A DNA stretch of 64,000 bases, taken from Planctomycetota bacterium (GTDB lineage: Bacteria; Planctomycetota; Phycisphaerae; Phycisphaerales; Phycisphaeraceae). Shown one piece after another: positions 42,088 to 48,965 of this stretch; position 1 is the first letter of the stretch; every line of letters starts with the position of its first letter. The notes beneath the pieces were generated by a model, which did not search any database, was not told where the DNA came from, and saw nothing but the letters and a program-made list of their open reading frames with translations. The position numbers and the translations under genes are program-made. Location of the stretch: contig JAIOPN010000004.1 in NCBI GenBank assembly GCA_021413865.1, positions 16,898 through 80,897 of the forward strand, read 5' to 3'.

Positions 42088-43664
42088 AGCGGTGCGGCAC
42101 GCCAAAATCCGTTCACCGCATCCAAGCTACAATGTCGCGCGCCGCACCCGGTGGGGTGGCTGAGCGGTTTAAGGCACCGGTCTTGAAAACCGGCGTAGGC
42201 CTCGTGCTTACCGTGAGTTCGAATCTCACCCCCACCGTTGTCTGCATCCGAATGCCCCCGCACACGTTCGCATTTCTCCGCAATTTTCAAGCGGTTTTGG
42301 CTATCTTCTGAATCGTCTCCGGGCCGCGATACGGACGCTGTCCCTTCGCAACGCTTCGCACTCAAAACCAACCCGTTCGCGTGGCTACTGCTGTTGCTAC
42401 TGCTGGGCCCGTTGTTGGCGGCTCCAAACGCTCCAGCGCCGGCCGTCGCATGGTCCGTACCGGTTGCCCGCACCGTGTGCGCCGTGGGAGCATCCAAATC
42501 AGGCAACACACTAAGCGCCGCCCGTTCGTCACCAGCGAGTTGATGCGTGTAGCGGTCCATCGTCAGGGTGATGGTCGAGTGCCGGGCCAAGGATTGTGCG
42601 ACCTTGGGGTGAACCCCGCCATTGGCCAGATTGCTGATGAACGTATGCCGCAGGGCGTGGAAGTCGGCTACACGCTCCGAAGCATCGCGGACGGCAATAT
42701 CGGCGGCTGCCATGTCGAGGCGAATCATGCGCGCCGTGTGCGTGCGGTCGGGCATGTGGAACGCCGGTGTTGCCGGGGTCATGTTCGTCAGGAACGCCCG
42801 CAACAGTTCCGCCGTCGCCGGCAGCATCGGTAGCTTGTCGGTACGCCTCCGTTTGCTATAGGCCGCCGCAACCGTCACCGTCTGCGGGTTGCTGTCTAAT
42901 TCGAAGCTGGCCCGTGTCAGGCTGCGCAATTCGTTTGCCCGCAGGCCGGTTTCGACGGCAAGCCGATAGAGCATCGCCCTCTCCAGGCCTGTCATGCCGT
43001 GGTGTTCGGAGCCTTCCTTCGCCGCTGCGAGTAGGCGACGAAGCTCGTCGGCGGTCAGCGCCCGGCGGTCGCGGCGACGATCGGTTCTCACGTTCAGACC
43101 TTCCAGGTGGGCCAACGGACTGTCGATTGTCCGGCGGTCTTTGACCATCCATCGTCCGAATTGCTTGACCGCTTGGAGGTAGAAATTGAAAGTCTGCGCG
43201 CTGATCCCGCGCTTGTCACTCAAATCGTTTCCCGCTTCATCTTTGGTTTTCTTGTCGGCTCGCAAATCGCTCAGAAACACCATCACGCGGCTTGCCGACA
43301 CGTCCGCCCAAGTCTGAAATCCACAGCCCTCGACCGTGCGACGTACCCGCAACGTCACTAGATCGACGTGCCGAGCCGATGCGCCCTTTGCCAAGAGCGC
43401 CGCCTTGAAGTCGTCCAGGTGTTCACCGATCGGCCGGCGTGCGTGGCCAGCCAAGACCTCGGCCTTTGTGTCGAGCAACCCGTGCCGGCGCTGGGCTTTC
43501 AGGTCAACCTCTTTCGCCAGCATCCGCGACGCTGTGCCCTTGTCGGTCGTCCCGCTGGAAATCTCGCGGCGTTTACCGTCATGAGTCCACCACGACATGA
43601 TCCACGGGCCGCCAGTCACCCGCTGATACATCGTGCCTTGCCCATTGCCACGCTTACGCTTCAT
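41700..43664 (-). CDS. Tyrosine recombinase (integrase), frame running through tRNA-Ser
   Basis: The first 430 or so residues are a tyrosine recombinase: core-binding domain around 'SAQTFNFYLQAVKQFGRWMV', catalytic Arg in 'VETGLRANELRSLTR', HxxR in 'FHALRHTF', His in 'SLARHSTIT' and Tyr in 'MDRYTHQLAG'. From about residue 476 the frame reads the antisense tRNA ('GGGEIRTHGKHE') and then the antisense of tolC up to a stop at 41700, giving 654 codons. This C-terminus was created by integration and is not part of the family. The start overlaps the XRE stop (ATGA). Confidence 0.8.
   Translation of the reverse strand: MKRKRGNGQGTMYQRVTGGPWIMSWWTHDGKRREISSGTTDKGTASRMLAKEVDLKAQRRHGLLDTKAEVLAGHARRPIGEHLDDFKAALLAKGASARHVDLVTLRVRRTVEGCGFQTWADVSASRVMVFLSDLRADKKTKDEAGNDLSDKRGISAQTFNFYLQAVKQFGRWMVKDRRTIDSPLAHLEGLNVRTDRRRDRRALTADELRRLLAAAKEGSEHHGMTGLERAMLYRLAVETGLRANELRSLTRASFELDSNPQTVTVAAAYSKRRRTDKLPMLPATAELLRAFLTNMTPATPAFHMPDRTHTARMIRLDMAAADIAVRDASERVADFHALRHTFISNLANGGVHPKVAQSLARHSTITLTMDRYTHQLAGDERAALSVLPDLDAPTAHTVRATGTDHATAGAGAFGAANNGPSSSNSSSHANGLVLSAKRCEGTASVSRPGDDSEDSQNRLKIAEKCERVRGHSDADNGGGEIRTHGKHEAYAGFQDRCLKPLSHPTGCGARHCSLDAVNGFWRAAPLQGVIAVVVVGWVIGCVVGCVAGWVAADSTLMPSRPATRCRFRYADLLLNVSLVNWSCAVRSWSWATRRSRLVARPNFTRSTDCSNASCAALTCTANSRSRSMLVNRSWCAAFTSWSTRRRVSDSVSLA
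42128..42133 (+). promoter_or_regulatory. -10 box of the tRNA-Ser gene
   Basis: TACAAT lies 16 bases before the mature tRNA 5' end, as expected for a tRNA promoter. No clear -35 box is seen at 17 bases. The stretch 42088-42149 between tolC and the tRNA holds nothing else. Confidence 0.3.
42150..42237 (+). tRNA. tRNA-Ser (anticodon TGA)
   Basis: 88 nt. Acceptor GGTGGGG pairs with CCCCACC; D-arm 'GCTGAGCGGTTTAAGG'; anticodon arm CCGGT-CTTGAAA-ACCGG with anticodon TGA; a long variable arm, as in class II serine tRNAs; T-arm GTGAG-TTCGAAT-CTCAC; discriminator G, as in serine tRNAs. CCA is not encoded. Its 3' end is the integration site of the genomic island that follows, and it remains intact. 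Confidence 0.95.
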
Positions 43665-43870
43665 CGTTCGTCCTTTCGCTTTGAGATCAGCGTGATTTTG
43701 AGGTCCAGCACGTCAGCAAGACGCTCGGCGCTCTCCACGCTCAAGCCCCGCTCACCGCTGACCAATCGGGACAGTGCTGCTTCGGTCAGGCCAGAATCCT
43801 TCGCTATTCGATACCGGCTCCGGCCATCCGCTTCCATTGCTCGTTTGAGTTCGTCTAACAATTTTGACAT
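43661..43870 (-). CDS. XRE-family helix-turn-helix regulator
   Basis: 69 residues. Helix-turn-helix 'YRIAKDSGLTEAALSRLVSG' followed by 'LSVESAERLADVLDLKITLI', a single-domain Cro/C1-type repressor. It overlaps the integrase start by four bases, so it probably controls integrase expression. The region upstream (43871-44063) has no gene and should hold its promoter; I see no strong box there. Confidence 0.8.
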   Translation of the reverse strand: MSKLLDELKRAMEADGRSRYRIAKDSGLTEAALSRLVSGERGLSVESAERLADVLDLKITLISKRKDER

Positions 43871-44063
43871 CCCATGATTCTAGTTATTACTTGTCTTATG
43901 TCAAGCTTTTGCTTGGGCCCGTTGTGTCATCTAGCCCAACACTACCGGGCGCGGACGCAGGTCTCATATATGCGCCCATGGACCTGCACGAACCTCATCC
44001 TTCTACTCGCAAATCCACGACGCCCGCGAACGACCCTGCGACGTAAACCGGGGGGCCATCCCT

Positions 44064-46559
44064 TTACCCCTCCGGCCGGTCCGAACACCCCGCGCCCAAA
44101 TCTTCGTTGGAGTCTGTGCTTTTAGGATTGGCGTCACTGACGTTACCGGCACTGACAGAACCTCCTAAAACCCCTGAAACTATGGCAGTTGTGTCAGTGT
44201 CAGCTCCGTCGGTCAGCCGGAACCGTTGAATCGGGCGTCCACCCTTCCGGCCTGGCGCCTGGGCTTCCCAGCGTCCCCGACCAGCCTTCACCAGCTCATC
44301 CAGCGCCGCTTCCGCATCGTCGGCGGTCTTGAGACAAGGTCCACCACGCATCAGATCGCGGACCGTTGCGGTGCCGCCCTTGCGTTCGATCCATGCCACC
44401 AGTTGCCGCGCCACTTTGTCGTCGTCACTCTCCTCGAAGATCGCATACACGCGCCGGGCCTCACCCTTAAACCACTGGGCTAGGATGATTGCCGACTGCA
44501 CAGAGTCAAAGTCGATGCGGGCAGCGTCGGCCAGGGTTTCGTCCTCACCACCTACACGGCAACAGTGGATCACCAGCGCCAACCTAGCGCACGCGCCTTT
44601 GATTTTCGAGAACGCGGCGGCCAAGTCGCCAGTCAGTTCCGCCATCTCTCGGGCATGCCGGTTGTGCCAGTCGATGAATAACGCCTTGGCCGCGTCGGTC
44701 ATTCCGATCAGCCGGGGGCGCGGCTGCCCCTCTTCATCCACACCGGGAACCAGCGCCAACAGGTTGTCGATCATCTGCGTGAATCGGGCTTCAGCCTCCG
44801 TGCTTATGTCCGCGTCGTTCCAAAGAGCCGGCTTGCTCGGCGGCATGGCCAACAGGAAACGGGCCAATAGTCCAGACTCCCGATGTTCGGTGGAAAACAG
44901 GCGGGCGAGCGTGCCGGGTTGGGTCGTGCCGATGACCGAGGCGCTGGCGCTGGGGACGTAGATCGTTTGCGAGGTGCCACTCTTGCGGTCCACGCAGAGC
45001 GCTTCGCCGTCGTAGATCGACAGCCAGTTAGCCGCATCCGATCCCCGCCCACCGGCGGCATATCGGTCGAACCCGCCGATCATCGCGGCCAGTTCGTCGC
45101 GGGCCAGCAATACACCTCGCGGATTCGCCGCAAGAATCACGGCCAGTGCCTCGATGGTCACGTCGCTGACGATCAGCCGACGCAAAGTGGGAGGTTCGGG
45201 TGCGACGGGTGCATCCCCGACACACCCTTGATCCTTCCATCGGGCCTTGTCCCGTTCGTGGCGTAGCTTCTCATTTTCATAGTCCTTCATTGCCGCACCG
45301 TGTTCCTCGATTGCCCGTTGCTGGGCCTTGCGAGTACAACGCACAACGATCTTGAAGGCGGGGCTTTTCAGCGTGCCCGACTCACCCACCGGACACAGCC
45401 ACAGGTTTGATGGTTCGGTCCAGCCGCTCTTGACGATGATGCGGCAGGTGTTGCCGATCGCGCCAGCCGCCACCCCCAGCGCAGGCAAGGCAACGAAGGA
45501 AGCATCGCAACCGAAAGCCTTGGCCACTTCACGCACGAATCGCCGCAATGGCTCAGGCAGAGCATCCACGGTAAACGGACGCCACCCCAAAGGCGCATCG
45601 ATCGCATCCTGTTTCACCGGCTCCGCAGCATCCGCTAGCCCTTCGACTTCCGCGCGGAGCGCCTCGGCATCACCGCCGCGATGCTGCAACAGGTCCACGA
45701 AATCACCGCCTTCGGGCAGGTCCGGCCACAGGTCTACCAGCCGCGCGATCCGCACCGATCGTGCGCCTGCCTTTGTCGCCAACCGAGCAACATCGGCGGC
45801 GTAATACTCGCCCGCGTCGTCGTGGTCGGGAAGGATCACCACGTCATACCCCGCAATCGGCGACCAGTCCGCCTTTGTTGCCGACTTGGAACCATGCGGG
45901 CTTGTCGTCGCATTCAATCCACACGCTCGGGCCGCGTCCACTGTTTTCTCCCCCTCACCGACGTACACCCGCGATCCCGCCGGTGCCGCCAACACGCCCG
46001 GCAACGCGTAAATTGGTCGCGGTTCGGCCATCCCGCCGATGCGCCACCCGGTGCAGTTTTTCGACACGGGACGGATGAGTTTCCCTGTGGGGGTGTCCCA
46101 TCGGAGCACCTGCCCAATTTGAACGCCCTCGGCGTCGGTATAGGTCCACATCGCCGAATATGGGCCATATTGGCGCTCCAGGGCAGACACGGCGTCGCGG
46201 GCCGTGGGGTATGTGGGAGATTCACCGACGTTACCGACACTGACAGAACCCGCATCGTATGCTGGGTTTCGTGGGGTTATGTCAGTGTCGGTGCGTCGCC
46301 GAGGGATCGCACACGTGTGCCCGTCCGCCCGGCGAGGGAACAGGTCCGCTTTCTTGATCCCCAGTTCATCGCACACCGCATCGAGCGTGCAGCCGGCGTG
46401 GCAATTCAACAGCACACGCCCATCATCGCCCATGTGGATGCTCAGGCTCGGGTTACGATCATCATGCGCGGGGCACCGGCAGGCCCAGCCCTCGCCGGCC
46501 TTCTTGGGTTCGAGGCCGTGGTCACGCAGGGCAACCAGGATTCGTTCGGTCGGTGTCAT
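44064..46559 (-). CDS. Primase zinc-finger/Toprim - DUF3987 replication protein
   Basis: 831 residues from ATG 46559; this ATG overlaps the stop of the upstream HTH gene by one base and fits the family start ('MTPTERILVALRDHG'). Domains: CHC2-like zinc finger 'CRCPAHDDRNPSLSI...LLNCHAGC' (about 25-70), Toprim with 'YVGEGEKTVDAARACG' and 'VILPDHDDAGEYYAADV' (about 175-260), and DUF3987 from about 330, whose P-loop is degenerate ('GESGTLKSPAFK'). Such proteins are typical replication or maintenance genes of phage satellites and genomic islands. The C-terminal 80 residues look like a winged helix. Confidence 0.85.
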   Translation of the reverse strand: MTPTERILVALRDHGLEPKKAGEGWACRCPAHDDRNPSLSIHMGDDGRVLLNCHAGCTLDAVCDELGIKKADLFPRRADGHTCAIPRRRTDTDITPRNPAYDAGSVSVGNVGESPTYPTARDAVSALERQYGPYSAMWTYTDAEGVQIGQVLRWDTPTGKLIRPVSKNCTGWRIGGMAEPRPIYALPGVLAAPAGSRVYVGEGEKTVDAARACGLNATTSPHGSKSATKADWSPIAGYDVVILPDHDDAGEYYAADVARLATKAGARSVRIARLVDLWPDLPEGGDFVDLLQHRGGDAEALRAEVEGLADAAEPVKQDAIDAPLGWRPFTVDALPEPLRRFVREVAKAFGCDASFVALPALGVAAGAIGNTCRIIVKSGWTEPSNLWLCPVGESGTLKSPAFKIVVRCTRKAQQRAIEEHGAAMKDYENEKLRHERDKARWKDQGCVGDAPVAPEPPTLRRLIVSDVTIEALAVILAANPRGVLLARDELAAMIGGFDRYAAGGRGSDAANWLSIYDGEALCVDRKSGTSQTIYVPSASASVIGTTQPGTLARLFSTEHRESGLLARFLLAMPPSKPALWNDADISTEAEARFTQMIDNLLALVPGVDEEGQPRPRLIGMTDAAKALFIDWHNRHAREMAELTGDLAAAFSKIKGACARLALVIHCCRVGGEDETLADAARIDFDSVQSAIILAQWFKGEARRVYAIFEESDDDKVARQLVAWIERKGGTATVRDLMRGGPCLKTADDAEAALDELVKAGRGRWEAQAPGRKGGRPIQRFRLTDGADTDTTAIVSGVLGGSVSAGNVSDANPKSTDSNEDLGAGCSDRPEG

Positions 46560-46768
46560 CACCGTGCCCCCTGCTCGTGCGCCGCGATCCAAGTCCGCAA
46601 CGCCTCGATGCTGTAGCGTTTGGCCGTACCAATCTTGACGTAGGGCACTTCTCCGCCGGCGGCCATCGACCACAACTTGCGGGCGGAAATGCCGAGCAGC
46701 CGTGCAGCCTCGCGCTCACCGACCAACAGCGGCGCAACGGTGGGTGTGGGAGTGGTGGGATCAGGCAC
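46559..46768 (-). CDS. Excisionase-like helix-turn-helix protein
   Basis: 69 residues from GTG 46768, which overlaps the stop of the upstream small HTH gene by six bases. MerR/Xis-like DNA-binding fold: 'LVGEREAARLLGISARKLWS' then 'GGEVPYVKIGTAKRYSIEAL'. It is coupled to the DUF3987 gene by a one-base overlap. Probably a recombination directionality factor or island regulator. Confidence 0.75.
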   Translation of the reverse strand: MPDPTTPTPTVAPLLVGEREAARLLGISARKLWSMAAGGEVPYVKIGTAKRYSIEALRTWIAAHEQGAR

Positions 46769-46964
46769 GCTCCACCCCCTTGCCCGTGCCGGCCTTGGCG
46801 CGATCATCCAGCACACGAGCGACCACATCGGGATCAAACAGCCACCGTCGGCCGGCACGCAGGTGCGGTACACGGCCGGCTTGGGCTTCAGAGCGGAGCC
46901 ATGCGACGGGCACGCCAAGCCGACGTGCCGCATCAACGATCGAGGTGAATTGCTTTTGCATCAT
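46761..46964 (-). CDS. Excisionase-like helix-turn-helix protein
   Basis: 67 residues. 'SIVDAARRLGVPVAWLRSEA' and 'GRVPHLRAGRRWLFDPDVVA' show the same Xis/MerR-like fold as the next gene, so two paralogous small DNA-binding proteins lie in tandem. It may start at Met1 or Met2. Position upstream of the replication gene suggests control of island excision or replication. Confidence 0.72.
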   Translation of the reverse strand: MMQKQFTSIVDAARRLGVPVAWLRSEAQAGRVPHLRAGRRWLFDPDVVARVLDDRAKAGTGKGVERA

Positions 46965-47002
46965 GCCCCGACAATAAGCCGAGACCGATGCAGTGGAAGG
47001 GG

Positions 47003-47911
47003 CTATGGCTTCGTTTTCACGGTTGGTAGCGGTTTGTCACGGTTGGTTGCGGTGTCTGTTGCGCTAGTCGCCACGTCTGTGGGCCAGAGCCTGTGGGCAT
47101 CCGGTTCTGAGTAGTGCCATCGGGGGGATTCATTTGTGCCGATGTTTTTCGCAGTAATACGGCGATCCTTTCGAGCGCGTCGTAACCTTTCGCCGGGGAT
47201 CCCGTGAAGATTCGCAAAGTGATGGGGCGGGTAGTACGGAGCGTGCGGGTCATTCACCGCCGTCGCATGGGGTTGCGGTGGTGGTATTACGGGAGCCCCC
47301 AAGGCAGCCGTTGCATGGGGTTGCGGCGGTGGTGTCGCGGAAACCCCCAAGGCCTCCGTTGCATGGGGCTGCTGTGGTGGTGCCGCGGCAGCCACCAAGT
47401 CCGTTGTTGCATGTGGTTGCGGTGGTGGTACCGCGGGAATCACGGAGGCCGCTGCCGTTTTCGCGTCGTGAAGGTCGATCAAGGCTTTCAACTCGTCGCC
47501 GAGGACCCGAATCTCTCTCTCGGCATCATTCCAGCTTTTCACGGCCTCTGGGGCATCGTGCTGGTCCTGTCCATCGCAGTCCATCGGCATCTTGAATCCG
47601 CGATACGGCAACTGACACTCATACAACCAAGAAATCACCGTGCCCAGGGCATATTTGAGTCGAATGTACTTCGATGACTGCGGATCATCACCCAACCAGG
47701 AATCGGGAAACTGCCCCATTGCGGCATCCAGCGCCGCCAGGCAGACATCCGCTGCTCCCCGGCACTTCATCCGATGCTCACGTGCTTCATCCAAAGAAGG
47801 TCCGTGGTGGCGCCAGTCGGCATCCCTCGGCCTTGGCGATTGGCGTAGCAGGTTCAGTTCATAACAGAGGGTCTTAAGCGAGTTGTAGAACTCGGCCAGC
47901 ATCGGTGGCAT
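47003..47911 (-). CDS. Hypothetical protein with Pro/Gln/His repeat region
   Basis: 302 residues. The N-terminal 150 residues are helical with a recognisable heptad-like segment ('EREIRVLGDELKALIDLHDA'). Residues about 162-225 consist of four 16-residue repeats with core PPPQPHAT, encoded by 48-bp tandem repeats. The C-terminal part ('GERLRRARKDRRITAKNIGT') resembles a small helix-turn-helix or helical DNA-binding tail. No family recognised. It stands alone between the small HTH genes and the BREX operon. Confidence 0.6.
   Translation of the reverse strand: MPPMLAEFYNSLKTLCYELNLLRQSPRPRDADWRHHGPSLDEAREHRMKCRGAADVCLAALDAAMGQFPDSWLGDDPQSSKYIRLKYALGTVISWLYECQLPYRGFKMPMDCDGQDQHDAPEAVKSWNDAEREIRVLGDELKALIDLHDAKTAAASVIPAVPPPQPHATTDLVAAAAPPQQPHATEALGVSATPPPQPHATAALGAPVIPPPQPHATAVNDPHAPYYPPHHFANLHGIPGERLRRARKDRRITAKNIGTNESPRWHYSEPDAHRLWPTDVATSATDTATNRDKPLPTVKTKP
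47262..47444. repeat. Four tandem 48-bp coding repeats
   Basis: Copies begin at 47262, 47310, 47358 and 47406, each with a well conserved 23-base core (GTTGCATGGGGTTGCGG plus GGTGG variants) and a variable remainder. They encode PPPQPHAT-x8 units in the hypothetical gene. Even spacing and in-frame length mark them as a coding minisatellite likely to vary in copy number. Confidence 0.85.
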
Positions 47912-48026
47912 GTCTCTTTATCCTTCCTCTGATTGGTCGGTCCCCAACCATGAGCCGTGCGGAACCGTTCAACACCGGAACATCGTCCGGTTCAGTTTTG
48001 CTACACGCAGGGTCTACCGCAGGCAA

Positions 48027-48920
48027 TCACGCGTTTCCCTTCTCCGCGGCTTCGAGTTGGGCTTGCTTCCACTCGGCATAGGTGCGTCCGTCCTCCAGGC
48101 GCCACGTGATACGGCCGTTACGGTTCGCAGCCGTTACAACCGCCGCCGCGGCACTCGGGCTGGAGAACTCCACGTCAACAGAAAACTCGTAGAGCTGATC
48201 GTTTTTGACCACCAGTTTCCCGTCTTTAACCAAGGCATCACGCAGACCAATGTAGCTGTCCCATGAAGGCGAACCCTCCCGTCGTGCGGTCGAACCTTTC
48301 ACCACGATAAACTGGCTGTTGACCTCGTATGCCCCAGCCTCGGCTCCGACTTCTTTGAGCACCAGCCTCGGCGATCGTTCACCATCCCCGATACCCGGGC
48401 CAACTACGACCGGTACAGGTCGAAGTACGTCGCAGCCGAGCACAGGTAGCACCAGTTGCACCTGCTGAAGGAAATACTCCATATCTGCCCGGTCCGATTC
48501 GGGCAGAGCCTTGGGCTTCGGAGTGTTACCGTTGTCGAGCACCGCCCGACCCGCGATTTGGGTCAGCTCGTGAAGCCGATGCTCCAGGTATCGGGCATGG
48601 GCTTTGGTGACATTCTGGTCGGCGCTGCTGATCGCTATGGCGCGGGTCCAGAACTCGCGCCCCTGATGGTCTGGCTGCTTAAGCCGGTCGAAAATCAGGT
48701 CTGCTTCGCCAACGTAAACACGCTCGCCCTCGCCGGCGGTGTCCGGTCCGATGAGCAGGTACACACCGGTCCGCTGCAATTCGTCCCGCTGAGCCATCTC
48801 GTGAAGCTGTGCTCGTGGCACCAGTACCACCCGACCGGTCCAGTTGATGATCTCAGCGGTAATCGGCCCGCCGGGCGTGCCGTCGATCAGGTATAGCCGA
48901 ATCGTTCTGCCGAGAGCCAT
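48027..48920 (-). CDS. GIY-YIG nuclease with DUF4357 domain
   Basis: 297 residues from ATG 48920, which has GAAGGAG eight bases upstream. GIY-YIG motifs are 'GVYLLIG' and 'VYVGEAD', with Arg in 'IFDRLKQ' and Glu in 'RYLEHRLHEL', so the active site looks complete. The C-terminal 60 residues ('FSSPSAAAAVVTAANRNGRI...') are DUF4357. It follows brxL after 45 bases on the same strand and is probably an accessory nuclease of the defence operon, although it could act alone. Confidence 0.85.
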   Translation of the reverse strand: MALGRTIRLYLIDGTPGGPITAEIINWTGRVVLVPRAQLHEMAQRDELQRTGVYLLIGPDTAGEGERVYVGEADLIFDRLKQPDHQGREFWTRAIAISSADQNVTKAHARYLEHRLHELTQIAGRAVLDNGNTPKPKALPESDRADMEYFLQQVQLVLPVLGCDVLRPVPVVVGPGIGDGERSPRLVLKEVGAEAGAYEVNSQFIVVKGSTARREGSPSWDSYIGLRDALVKDGKLVVKNDQLYEFSVDVEFSSPSAAAAVVTAANRNGRITWRLEDGRTYAEWKQAQLEAAEKGNA

Positions 48921-48965
48921 ATTCAGCGCTCCTTCAGAGCCAGCCATCGTCCCTGCGGCCGGTGG

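Noticed and set aside
41700..42149. Functional C-terminal domain of the island integrase
   Set aside because: This part is antisense of tolC and the tRNA region and has no integrase features; it is open only because of GC-rich codon use.
47262..47444. Possible CRISPR array
   Set aside because: The 48-bp units are in-frame coding repeats with variable but related remainders, not identical repeats with unrelated spacers; no cas genes nearby.
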